A DNA stretch of 64,000 bases. It comes from DATCHW01 sp963806045. GTDB taxonomy: Bacteria > Bacteroidota > Ignavibacteria > Tepidaquicellales > Tepidaquicellaceae. Below are positions 47,401 to 55,325 of the stretch, piece after piece. Positions within the stretch are counted from its first letter, which is position 1; the number at the start of each line of letters is the position of its first letter. The notes beneath the pieces were generated by a model, which searched no databases, was not told the origin of the DNA, and worked only from the letters and a program-made list of their open reading frames with translations. Location of the stretch: positions 124,001 through 188,000 of the forward strand of contig CAWDWP010000001.1 in NCBI GenBank assembly GCA_963806045.1. Direction: 5' to 3'. Made by a program: the position numbers and the translations under genes.

Positions 47401-47724
47401 TTATTGTTTTTTTGCGGGGATCTTGACGATGAATTCTTCCAGCTGAGCATTCCCATAAATTCCGAATGCGTCGACTAAAATACCTTTGGTGCCGGAATTT
47501 GACTCTAAATAAAATAATACAGACATATCATCAGCGCTGGAATCGCCTTCAAAACGGTACACCTTATTTATTACAAGGTCTTCGGGCAGAAAATTTTCTC
47601 CAGTCTCCCTGCATAATAATCTGTCATTTTGAAACTCGAAATCATGAATTTTTTGTTGAAAACGCAAGTAACTGATTACTTCCGTTATCGTGTCCATTTC
47701 ATTTTCCATATAGTACTTGAACAT
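47401..47724 (-). CDS. Small protein of the 'phosphoribosylpyrophosphate synthetase'-annotated family
   Basis: The 107-aa product (start may be at MENEMD, six codons in) has EVISYLRFQQKIHDFEF, LPEDLVINKVYRFEGDSSAD, VLFYLESNSGTKGILVDAFG. This matches a small Bacteroidota family often labelled PRPP synthetase, but it lacks the catalytic PRPP-loop and is far too short, so the name is not to be trusted. Function unknown. Confidence 0.7.
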   Translation of the reverse strand: MFKYYMENEMDTITEVISYLRFQQKIHDFEFQNDRLLCRETGENFLPEDLVINKVYRFEGDSSADDMSVLFYLESNSGTKGILVDAFGIYGNAQLEEFIVKIPAKKQ

Positions 47725-47840
47725 AATGTGTGGTTTAAAAATTCAGAAGCAATTACATCAAATTTTTATCTTAATATTGTAATTGAAACCATAATCTGCA
47801 AAACCTCATTCATATTGATTGAATTTCCGACATAAAATAC

Positions 47841-48176
47841 TTATAAAGTTGCGATATCGATAACAAAACGATACCGAACATCACGCTTCAACATTCTTTC
47901 GTATGCTATATTGACATCTTTTATATCAACCAATTCAATATCAGAAACAATATTATTTTCCGCACAGAAATCCAGCATTTCCTGTGTTTCGGCTATGCCA
48001 CCTATCAAAGAACCGGCAAGGCTTTTTCTTCCCAAAATCAAACTAAAAGCAGAAAATGGAGTTGGGTTCGGAGGTGCCCCAACGCAAATATGTGCGCCGT
48101 TTGTTTTCAGCAATGATAAATAAAAATTATAGTCATGTTCAGCCGAAACCGTATAACAGATGCGATAATTATTCAA
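47841..48176 (-). pseudogene. C-terminal fragment of a zinc alcohol dehydrogenase
   Basis: Only about 111 residues remain: VSAEHDYNFYLSLLKTNGAH, VGAPPNPTPFSAFSLILGRK, SLIGGIAETQEMLDFCAEN and VRYRFVIDIATL, the C-terminal end of YahK-like NAD(P)-alcohol dehydrogenases of about 350 aa. The coenzyme Rossmann GxGxxG and the zinc sites are missing. Its upstream edge lies 12 bp from the MFS stop, so the 5' part was lost by deletion or by insertion of the MFS gene. Confidence 0.75.
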
Positions 48177-48188
48177 AACTCTTTTGTA

Positions 48189-49352
48189 TTATTCTTCCAA
48201 TAATATTATTTCCTTTCTTATATAAATTGGTCTGACAAACTTTCTGATTACTGGAAGTTTAATTGCAAAGAGAACTGCACCGATAATACAACAAACTCCT
48301 CCTGCAAGTACTGTGTAATGGACACCAATAAGGTCGGACAGACTGCCGGCCATCAAATTACCCAGCGGAACGGTACCCATAAATGCGAGTGCATAAAAAC
48401 TCATTACCCTGCCTCGTTTATCATCATCTGAAATTGTTTGTAAAAGTGTATTGCTTGCAGTAATCTCAACCATCATTCCGAAGCCTGTGAATACAAGTAT
48501 AATTAAAGATAACCATAAGTTTTCTGAAAACGAAAATATTATTATTCCAAAACCGAAAATAAGTGATGCGATCACAAGATTCCTTCCAAGCCCGATGACA
48601 GATTTTCTATAAGCAAGATACAATGCTCCGATTAATGCTCCCACCCCTATTGCTGCCATTAAAAATCCAAGTACGTATGGACCTCCCAGAAATACATCTT
48701 TTGCAAAGTATGGCATCAATACCTGAAAGGGCATACCCATTAAACTGATTAATGCAAGCAACATCAGTATATATCTGATGGGCAAAAAACCGTAAGCATA
48801 TTTAAATCCTTCCTTTAGTTTATTAGTATAACTTTCAACTTTCTTTTCATTATAGAACTTTGGTATATGCATTAAACTCAACGTTGTTAAAATTGCTATG
48901 AAACTTACAGAATTAATAAGAAAACACCATGATTCACCGAAAGCAGCGACCAATACACCCGCAATTGTAGGTCCAATTAGCCGGGCACCATTAACCATAG
49001 CAGAATTCAGGGCGATAGCATTGCTTAAATCTTCCTTGTTATCAATTAACTCTATGACAAATGACTGACGGACAGGCATGTCAAAAGAATTGATAATTCC
49101 CAGAAAAATTCCAAGAACAATAATATGCCAGATTTGTATCATATTTGTAAACAGCAATAAAGTGATAATAGCTGCCTGCAGCATTGCAAGTATCTGGGTC
49201 AGATAAAGCAGTTTGTATTTGTTCATCCTATCTGCAAAAACTCCCGCTACCGGTGCGAATAATAGTGAAGGAATTCTGCTAATAAAACCAACAAGTCCCA
49301 GCATAAATGTGGAATGGGTCATATCATAAACCAGCCAGCTCATTGCTATCAT
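48189..49352 (-). CDS. MFS drug/metabolite efflux transporter
   Basis: The 387-aa product is an MFS protein of the enterobactin/EntS-like type: GLVGFISRIPSLLFAPVAGVFADRMNKYK (first part of which gives the family motif), NAIALNSAMVNGARLIGP, PFQVLMPYFAKDV, DDKRGRVMSFYALAFMGTVP. The start is uncertain: the same frame runs upstream through IFRALKNRNFKLFFAGQSIS but contains no ATG, GTG or TTG before a stop near 49470, so the ATG at 49352 is used although it would trim the first helix. About ten to eleven membrane segments. Confidence 0.82.
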   Translation of the reverse strand: MIAMSWLVYDMTHSTFMLGLVGFISRIPSLLFAPVAGVFADRMNKYKLLYLTQILAMLQAAIITLLLFTNMIQIWHIIVLGIFLGIINSFDMPVRQSFVIELIDNKEDLSNAIALNSAMVNGARLIGPTIAGVLVAAFGESWCFLINSVSFIAILTTLSLMHIPKFYNEKKVESYTNKLKEGFKYAYGFLPIRYILMLLALISLMGMPFQVLMPYFAKDVFLGGPYVLGFLMAAIGVGALIGALYLAYRKSVIGLGRNLVIASLIFGFGIIIFSFSENLWLSLIILVFTGFGMMVEITASNTLLQTISDDDKRGRVMSFYALAFMGTVPLGNLMAGSLSDLIGVHYTVLAGGVCCIIGAVLFAIKLPVIRKFVRPIYIRKEIILLEE

Positions 49353-49711
49353 CTGAATCCAGGTTCCGATAAGTGAAATCGATTGTCCCGCAAAAAACAG
49401 TTTAAAGTTTCTGTTCTTTAAGGCTCTGAATATATGTTTAGTATTATTCGTTATTATTCGTTATCTAATAAATTAATATTGAAACTAACTCTTAAGTATT
49501 CATTTATTATTTCTTCAAATTATTTCAATTCCGAATAATAAAAAAGGAATTAACTATATTCTGCGGGTCAAAATAAATTTATTGAATTGGACGTACAAAA
49601 GAAATCATAACAAGCAGCGACGACCATTTAAAAGAAAAGGAGTTACTTTTTCAAATAACTCTTATAGTCGGGATGATCCCGATTTCATCGGGACGATCTC
49701 TTCTAAAATAA

Positions 49712-49737
49712 AAAAAGCGGTTTCTCAACCGCTTTTT
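49712..49737 (-). terminator. Terminator following tRNA-Pro
   Basis: AAAAAGCGGTT and AACCGCTTTTT pair perfectly around TCTC. Directly beyond the tRNA 3' end; the right arm's A/T run gives a T-tract in the minus direction. Confidence 0.9.
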
Positions 49738-49738
49738 G

Positions 49739-49812
49739 TCGGGATGACTGGATTCGAACCAGCGATCCCTTCGTCCCGAACGAAGTGCGATACCAGGCTT
49801 CGCTACATCCCG
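49739..49812 (-). tRNA. tRNA-Pro (anticodon CGG)
   Basis: Minus strand, 74 nt, starting CGGGATG with acceptor partner CATCCCG and discriminator A. D-arm AGCGAAGCCTGGTATCGC, anticodon stem-loop CTTCG-TTCGGGA-CGAAG (anticodon CGG), and T-arm GCTGGTTCGAATCCAGT are all present. No encoded CCA. A rho-independent hairpin follows within 2 nt of the discriminator. Confidence 0.95.
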
Positions 49813-49930
49813 AATATTAATACAAGTCAATATAATTCTTAAAATTAAAACTATTTAGTCAATTATAAAGAATTATTTTCAGATAATTCTTTATAAATTG
49901 GAGAATAGGGTTTAATGCTTTCCGTACACC

Positions 49931-50380
49931 TTACGTTTCACAAAGCAATTTTAGTGCTTTCAATGCTTTTGGCCACATTTCTTCAAACATAGATTTATAT
50001 TCGGGCTCTATCTGCATCTCAATTTTTAATTCTGTTTTACCGTTTATTTCATTAAATGAGTAGTTCTCATATGCATTCGCCCACTTTTTAGCTTGTTCAC
50101 TTGTAGTGTCATTAATACCATTATTAATTAAACCCAGATGTTCAATTGATATGAATTGATACTTAACATTTTCTTTAATCCTGCTAAAAATCCCCTGCAA
50201 TTTTCCGCTACTATCAGGTGCTAAAAAGCGTATTTCATCTCCCTGGTTCCAACTGCCTTGATAATCAGAGCCCGCCCCAAACTCGTTTGTCCATAAGCGA
50301 TAGCTTTTTTCTTCAAGCATTGTCTCCCAAACTTTTTGTTTGTCAGCATTAATTAAAATTGAAAATTGAATTACCTGCAT
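49931..50380 (-). CDS. SRPBCC (AHSA1/START-like) domain protein
   Basis: The 149-aa product has the hydrophobic-cavity START-like features: FSILINADKQKVWETMLEEK, GSDYQGSWNQGDEIRFLAPD, ISIEHLGLI and MFEEMWPKALKALKLL. Ligand unknown. Monocistronic; sits between tRNA-Pro and the RiPP cassette. Confidence 0.85.
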   Translation of the reverse strand: MQVIQFSILINADKQKVWETMLEEKSYRLWTNEFGAGSDYQGSWNQGDEIRFLAPDSSGKLQGIFSRIKENVKYQFISIEHLGLINNGINDTTSEQAKKWANAYENYSFNEINGKTELKIEMQIEPEYKSMFEEMWPKALKALKLLCET

Positions 50381-50572
50381 ATTTATATATTTATTTTAAA
50401 AATCTTTATGTTTTCTTTTTAACATATAACAAAATAAATTTAATTTTTATTCCTTCGTAACTTCAACTCGAAATAAAACAATTCTTATCAGGCAAAATTA
50501 ATGAATAGTTAAGCAAAACCAATACTGTTATATTAAAATAGGTGTAATTTATCAAATCATAGAATTATTTTT

Positions 50573-51046
50573 ATGAAAAACAGAAATATTTCAGTTCAGA
50601 AAGAATCCACAGGAAATGGAATATTCACAGAAAATCAAACCCGGCGGGAATTCTTTAAAACATTATCTAAAATTGCATTACCGACCATTGCATTATTCAG
50701 TTTAGGAAACATCGGAGATTTAATTGCCAAATCAAATAAATCGAGTCAGAACTTAAAAGATGGTGTTTCGAGAGAACCAACCGATTGCATTTCAACTTGC
50801 GAAGGCGGATGCAAAGGAACCTGCGAAGATACTTGCAGAGGTCATTGTAAAGATAATTGCGAAGGTACCTGCTCGGATGCCTGCAGAGATGATTGCCAAA
50901 ATAATTGCACGGGTACCTGTGAAGGCTTTTGCGGAGAAACCTGCAAGGGAGGTTGTCAGGGAGAATGTGGAAACAATTGTAAAGGGAGCTGTGAAAATAC
51001 TTGTTCTGATACTTGTCAATATACTTGCACCGGTTCGGTAAAATAG
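50573..51046 (+). CDS. CXXX-repeat RiPP precursor 1
   Basis: The 157-aa product has an N-terminal leader with an arginine pair and hydrophobic stretch (TRREFFKTLSKIALPTIALF, then SLGNIGDLIAKSN) and a core of 21 consecutive Cys-x-x-x tetrads in exact register (CISTCEGGCKGTCEDTCRGH and onward) ending CTGSVK. x positions are Gly, Asp, Glu, Asn, Lys, Thr and Ser. Such cores are substrates of CXXX-repeat radical SAM maturases; downstream genes at 52591-55074 supply the enzymes. No other modification residues are prominent. The leader is Tat-like, which would export a cytoplasm-folded product. Confidence 0.88.
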   Translation: MKNRNISVQKESTGNGIFTENQTRREFFKTLSKIALPTIALFSLGNIGDLIAKSNKSSQNLKDGVSREPTDCISTCEGGCKGTCEDTCRGHCKDNCEGTCSDACRDDCQNNCTGTCEGFCGETCKGGCQGECGNNCKGSCENTCSDTCQYTCTGSVK

Positions 51047-51106
51047 TAGTTAATGTATTTATGTTTAACGCTTTAATGATTAAGGGCTTTTAAAGTTTTC
51101 ATAAAA

Positions 51107-51136
51107 TTGAACTTATTTCGAATATTGAGGTATAAA
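51107..51136 (+). promoter_or_regulatory. Candidate promoter for precursor 2
   Basis: TTGAAC (51107-51112), 18-nt spacer, TATAAA (51131-51136) lies about 70 nt before the start. The third precursor has a related TATAAT at 51852-51857 at similar distance, with a shared AGAAATTAC block downstream of both, so each precursor may be separately transcribed. Confidence 0.4.
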
Positions 51137-51202
51137 ATAAGGTGATTAGAAATTACTTCTGAATGAATTAAGTTTTTACTAATAATTTAAATCGGTAAAG
51201 TT

Positions 51203-51736
51203 ATGAGTATAAAAAAGAACAATTCCTTAAAAAAATCAGATAATAAAAACATTAATGATTCTCCGGATTCTAATATCAACCGAAGAGATTTCCTGAATAT
51301 CGTGGCAAAAACTGCAATTCCGATGATAGCATTTCTCAGTTTAGGCCGCATTGGAGATTTAATCGCCAAACCAAATGAAGGAAATCAATATCCTAAGAAA
51401 GGATTTTCCAAGTCACCTAATGATTGCGGCTCGTCCTGTGAAAATACTTGTAAAGATGCGTGTACAGATACCTGTAAAGATGCTTGTACAGATACTTGTA
51501 AAGATGCTTGTACTGAAACGAGTAAAGCCGATAATAAGAATACCGAGAAAGGAATAGAAGAACCAACCGATTGCGGGAATAATTGCAAAGACGCTTGCCT
51601 GGGTGGCTGCTATGGTGAATGTAAAGGCGGTTGCAGAGGTACCTGTGAAAATTCGTGCCAGGGAGATTGCGGGAAAAACTGTAAGGATACTTGTCTTGGT
51701 GGTTGCTATGGTGAATGCAAAGGCGGAAGCAAGTAA
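51203..51736 (+). CDS. CXXX-repeat RiPP precursor 2
   Basis: The 177-aa product has the leader RRDFLNIVAKTAIPMIAFLS and GRIGDLIAKPNEG, then a Cys block of 8 tetrads (CGSSCENTCKDACTDT repeated), a 17-residue Lys/Glu/Asn linker (SKADNKNTEKGIEEPTD) and a second block of 13 tetrads ending CYGECKGGSK. The internal DNA repeat of about 24 bp (ACCTGTAAAGATGCTTGTAC-like) shows recent tandem expansion of the first block. Start ATG follows AAAGTT, shared with precursor 3. Confidence 0.88.
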   Translation: MSIKKNNSLKKSDNKNINDSPDSNINRRDFLNIVAKTAIPMIAFLSLGRIGDLIAKPNEGNQYPKKGFSKSPNDCGSSCENTCKDACTDTCKDACTDTCKDACTETSKADNKNTEKGIEEPTDCGNNCKDACLGGCYGECKGGCRGTCENSCQGDCGKNCKDTCLGGCYGECKGGSK

Positions 51737-51918
51737 AGAAATTTGTAAAGCTTCTTGATTCGCAGGAAATCTTATTTTGTGAAGAGTTCAAGTTTATTAG
51801 AGGAACCCTTTCCTGTGTATTTTAGAACTTTTTTTAGGTTTTGTTGTACAATATAATGTGTATAGAAATTACTATTAAAAAACGTTAGTTTTTATAAATA
51901 ATTCTAATCGATAAAGTT

Positions 51919-52557
51919 ATGAGGAAAAAAAAGATCGATTCTCTTAAAAAATCGGACAATAAAAATATTACCGATTCTTCGGATTCTGCGATAAACCGCA
52001 GGGATTTTTTAAATCTGGTAGCAAAAACAGCAATTCCAACGATTGCATTTCTAAGTTTAGGAAACCTCGGGAATTTAATGGCAAAACCAAACCCTGTCAG
52101 GGGATTTTCTAAAAAACCTAATGATTGCGGTTCATCCTGTGAAGGTACTTGTGCGGGTGGCTGTGCAGATACGTGTTCGGATGGGTGTGCAGATAAGTGT
52201 ACAGGCGGTAGTAAGAGTTCTGAGAAAAGCGTTTCTAAAGAAACCACTAATTGCGGCTCGTCCTGTGAAGGAACTTGTGCAAATGGTTGTTCAGATACCT
52301 GTTCAGGCGGATGTGCAGATACGAGTACGAATAGCAATAAAAATGCCGAGAAAGGAATTGAACCAAACAGCTGCGCATTGAGTTGTGAAGGCGGATGCCG
52401 GACAAGCTGTGAGGGTGAATGCCGGGGTACTTGTGAAAATGCTTGTTTTTTAACCTGTGAAGGTTCCTGTAAATATACCTGCGAAGGCGGATGTAATACA
52501 ACCTGCGAAGGATGCAGAGGTACCTGTCAGGGAGGATGTTCAGGACAGGCATGGTAA
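51919..52557 (+). CDS. CXXX-repeat RiPP precursor 3
   Basis: The 212-aa product has the leader RRDFLNLVAKTAIPTIAFLS and GNLGNLMAKPNPV, followed by three Cys blocks of 7, 6 and 15 units separated by Ser/Lys/Glu/Asn linkers (SKSSEKSVSKETTN and STNSNKNAEKGIEPNS). One unit in block 3 is only Cys-Glu-Gly (CEGCRGT), so the register slips by one residue there. It ends CSGQAW. Block 1 and block 2 start alike (CGSSCEGTCA), indicating internal duplication. The radical SAM gene starts 33 bp after its stop. Confidence 0.88.
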   Translation: MRKKKIDSLKKSDNKNITDSSDSAINRRDFLNLVAKTAIPTIAFLSLGNLGNLMAKPNPVRGFSKKPNDCGSSCEGTCAGGCADTCSDGCADKCTGGSKSSEKSVSKETTNCGSSCEGTCANGCSDTCSGGCADTSTNSNKNAEKGIEPNSCALSCEGGCRTSCEGECRGTCENACFLTCEGSCKYTCEGGCNTTCEGCRGTCQGGCSGQAW

Positions 52558-52590
52558 TAATAATTGAAATGGGTTTTAAGTTATTAATTG

Positions 52591-53763
52591 ATGAGTGAAA
52601 ATAAGCCTGTAAAAATCGACAAGTCAAACTCGTGGGAAGAAGGCAGAGCAAAAAACATAACTTTCATAGTTACAGAAGACTGTCAGCTCGAATGCAAGTA
52701 TTGCTATCTCGTAGGTAAGAATAAATCCGGTAAGATGGAGTTCGAAGTTGCCCGCAAGGCAATTGATTATTTACTTGGTGAAAGAGAATTCATCACCGAA
52801 AGCTCCGTAGTATTGGATTTTATAGGCGGCGAGCCTTTTATAGAGATAGATTTGATAGATAAAATTTGTGATTATTTTAAGCTTAAAGCCTACGAATTAA
52901 ATCACCCCTGGTTTAACAGTTTTAGATTTAGTTTCTCAACAAACGGACTGATGTATAGTGATAAAAGGGTTCAGGATTTCATTTCGAAGAACAGATACCA
53001 TCTTAGCATTCAGATAACAATCGACGGTACAAAGGTCAAACATAATCTGCAAAGAGTTTATCCAAATGGTAAAGGTTCTTATGACAATGTTTTAAAAAAT
53101 ATCCCCTTGTGGCTAAAACAATTTCCGGATTCATCCACCAAAGTTACAATTTCACGGGACGATATTCCTTATATCAGGGAAAGTGTTTTGCATCTCTGGA
53201 AACTTGGAATTAAAGAAGTTAATATAAATGTAGTATTTGAAGATGCCTGGAAACCCGGTGATGATGAATTGTTCGAAGAACAATTAGTGAGCTTAGCTGA
53301 TGAGATTATAAAAAAGAAACTCTACGAAAATTATTCCTGCTCTTTTTTTAATAAAACGATTGGATATCCGTATAATCAAAATATGAACTGGTGCGGAGCA
53401 GGGAAAATGCTTGCGGTGGATTTTACCGGAAATTTTTATCCCTGTATCAGGTTCGTGAATTTTTCACTGCAAAACAGGGAAGGATTGCTGCTTGGAAATT
53501 ATACCGACGGAATTGACGAGAATAAACTGAGACCATTCTTAACGCTTGATATGGTTTCTCAAAGTGAACAGGAATGCGTAGATTGTGAGGTCGCAACAGG
53601 TTGTGCCTGGTGTCAGGGAGCGAATTATGATTTTGCCGATACAGATACAATATTTCAGAGAGCTACTTATATATGTAAAATGCACAAAGCAAGGGTGAGG
53701 GCGAATAATTATTTTTGGAATAAGCTCAGCCGAAAACTTAATAAGGATATGAGAAATGAATAA
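52591..53763 (+). CDS. Radical SAM/SPASM maturase of CXXX-repeat peptides
   Basis: The ATG at 52591 is preferred over the TTG three bases before. The radical SAM triad is CQLECKYCYLV near residues 30-38, followed by FIGGEPFIEIDLI and SFSTNGLM. The SPASM part has WCGAGKMLAVDFTGNFYPCI, QECVDCEVATGCAWCQ and ATYICKMH, enough Cys for auxiliary Fe-S clusters. This architecture fits radical SAM peptide maturases (TIGR04115-like CXXX target family, from memory). It would act on the three upstream precursors; the chemistry is unknown (thioether or C-C links to Cys are candidates). Confidence 0.88.
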   Translation: MSENKPVKIDKSNSWEEGRAKNITFIVTEDCQLECKYCYLVGKNKSGKMEFEVARKAIDYLLGEREFITESSVVLDFIGGEPFIEIDLIDKICDYFKLKAYELNHPWFNSFRFSFSTNGLMYSDKRVQDFISKNRYHLSIQITIDGTKVKHNLQRVYPNGKGSYDNVLKNIPLWLKQFPDSSTKVTISRDDIPYIRESVLHLWKLGIKEVNINVVFEDAWKPGDDELFEEQLVSLADEIIKKKLYENYSCSFFNKTIGYPYNQNMNWCGAGKMLAVDFTGNFYPCIRFVNFSLQNREGLLLGNYTDGIDENKLRPFLTLDMVSQSEQECVDCEVATGCAWCQGANYDFADTDTIFQRATYICKMHKARVRANNYFWNKLSRKLNKDMRNE

Positions 53764-53781
53764 CAAAATTATTTTTTCCGG

Positions 53782-54777
53782 ATGTTAAAGTATTTAATGA
53801 TAATGATAGGGGAATCTTCTGTTCCCTTCTGTTATTATGAAAATAAAACAGGTAATAAAAATACCGTAAAATTGATTTCGTATGAGAACCTTAAGAAAGC
53901 AGTTGTTTTCGCACTAAAAAACAATCTGAAAGTTAATTTCTTATATCCAGATTTTAAACTTGAGAAGAAATATGATACACTAATCGATGAAGTTGAACAT
54001 ATTAAGATTATACCTTTAAAATTACGCAAATCATATAAGGATTCAATTCTCGTAATCGAATCAGATGACCTGTCTTCTGACAGGCTCCCGAAAAATTTAA
54101 AAGATGAAAATGTTATATTCAGATTACAATATAAGAATCTTAACAAACTGTCTGCTTATTTGAAAAAGCTTATTCCGGGATGCAAGCGTATTAATCTTGT
54201 TTTGATGGATATCGAAAAATACGGGGAAAAAGATATTGAGGAATATAAAAATCAACTTGAAAAGATTTCAAAAAAAATCTTTAAACTTAAGGGAAATAAT
54301 AATTTACCCGAAATGAATTTCCTTACGGACAGATTAACTCTTGAGCAGATGAATAATTGCGATGCCGGCTTAAACCATCTAACCGTAGCGCCAAACGGGA
54401 AATTATATTTGTGTCCGGCTTTTTACCATAACAATGAAAATGATACTTTAGGAGAAATAAGTAATGATATTAAAATAAAAAATATGCAACTGCTGGAACT
54501 GAAATATTCTCCTATCTGCAGAATTTGTGATGCTTATCAATGTAAGCGATGTGTTTTTTTAAATAAGAAACTTACTGCGGAAATAAATACTCCATCATCC
54601 CGGCAATGCAGGTTATCTCATATAGAAAGGGAAGCTTCACGATTATTTCTTCAGAAACTTAAAGAAACAGGTGCATCCATTACAGGTTTTAAAGATATTC
54701 CGGAGATTGATTACAACGACCCCTATGAAAATGCTAAAAAAAATAAATTTACTATATCAGAATTTAAAAATTTATAA
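53782..54777 (+). CDS. CXXX-repeat peptide maturase partner (SPASM-like, no radical SAM triad)
   Basis: The 331-aa product lacks CxxxCxxC at its N terminus (LMIMIGESSVPFCYYEN). Its C-terminal third carries a SPASM-like Cys set: NNCDAGLNHLTVAPNGKLYL followed by CPAFYH, then YSPICRICDAYQCKRCVFLN and SRQCRLSHIE. It resembles the non-radical partner of CXXX-repeat systems. It likely recognises or positions the precursor or holds auxiliary Fe-S clusters. It starts 18 nt after the radical SAM stop; TTCCGG precedes the ATG. Confidence 0.8.
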   Translation: MLKYLMIMIGESSVPFCYYENKTGNKNTVKLISYENLKKAVVFALKNNLKVNFLYPDFKLEKKYDTLIDEVEHIKIIPLKLRKSYKDSILVIESDDLSSDRLPKNLKDENVIFRLQYKNLNKLSAYLKKLIPGCKRINLVLMDIEKYGEKDIEEYKNQLEKISKKIFKLKGNNNLPEMNFLTDRLTLEQMNNCDAGLNHLTVAPNGKLYLCPAFYHNNENDTLGEISNDIKIKNMQLLELKYSPICRICDAYQCKRCVFLNKKLTAEINTPSSRQCRLSHIEREASRLFLQKLKETGASITGFKDIPEIDYNDPYENAKKNKFTISEFKNL

Positions 54778-54780
54778 AAT

Positions 54781-55074
54781 ATGGCTGAGAAAAAAATTAA
54801 AAAGAATGCGGTCGGAAAAGTCACCGAATCCGAAAAAGATGAAATAAAATTTCTTTTTGAACGTAAAAATGGGTTGAATGAATTGTTTAGAAGCCTGAAT
54901 GACCCTTCACATCCTTTATATGACAGAATTGTTCAGGATATGGGAGTTACGTCGACAAAATTTCAAAAGTGGTGGGATGAAATGAGCAGTAAATATAAAT
55001 GGAAAGGGACAAAAGAACATCACTGGGAAATCAATTTTGATACCTGCGAAATATTTTTAGTAAAAGATAAATAA
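54781..55074 (+). CDS. CXXX-repeat peptide modification system accessory protein
   Basis: The 97-aa product (EKDEIKFLFERKNGLNELFR, YDRIVQDMGVTSTKFQKWW, HHWEINFDTCEIFLV) matches the small protein that accompanies CXXX-repeat maturases in Bacteroidota. It could be a leader-binding or regulatory subunit. Gap to the preceding gene is 3 nt. Its last codons lie inside the first copy of an 88-bp tandem duplication with a REP hairpin. Confidence 0.78.
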   Translation: MAEKKIKKNAVGKVTESEKDEIKFLFERKNGLNELFRSLNDPSHPLYDRIVQDMGVTSTKFQKWWDEMSSKYKWKGTKEHHWEINFDTCEIFLVKDK

Positions 55075-55226
55075 CTTTGATTTCATAACTCATCGGATGA
55101 ATAACCAACGTTATCGCTTGATTCATCCGATGAGTATTTATAATAGTATTAAAGATAAATAACTTTAATTTCATAAGTCATCGGATGAATAACCAACGTT
55201 ATCGCTTGATTCATCCGATGAGTATT
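55063..55226. repeat. Tandem duplication with two REP hairpins
   Basis: An 88-bp unit starting AAAGATAAATAACTTT occurs at 55063 and 55151 with only a few differences. Each unit holds a hairpin with a 14-bp stem (CTCATCGGATGAAT / ATTCATCCGATGAG, loops of 18 nt). Copy 1 stem arms 55089-55102 and 55121-55134 are perfect; copy 2 has one mismatch (55177). The stem shares CATCCGATGA with the RAYT 1 flanks. Confidence 0.88.
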
Positions 55227-55325
55227 AAAATATAAGTAGTGTCAGGTCGTAGATTTCGGTTTGCAGGAAACTTAAATTCACAATTGTTTTTTAAATAGTT
55301 TTTTTAAAACAGAGGAAAAAATAAA

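Noticed and set aside
47401..47724. PRPP synthetase
   Set aside because: Too short and missing the PRPP loop; the family label is misleading.
49664..49740. Duplicate of the tRNA-Pro 3' end as an integration site
   Set aside because: The TCGGGATGA match is only 9-10 bp and falls in a hairpin; no integrase nearby.
50792..51041. Long open frames in other phases and on the minus strand over the Cys-rich genes
   Set aside because: They are shadows caused by the regular TGY spacing of the Cys-x-x-x genes.
51385..51560. Tandem DNA repeats in precursor 2 as a CRISPR or minisatellite
   Set aside because: They are in frame and encode the Cys tetrads.
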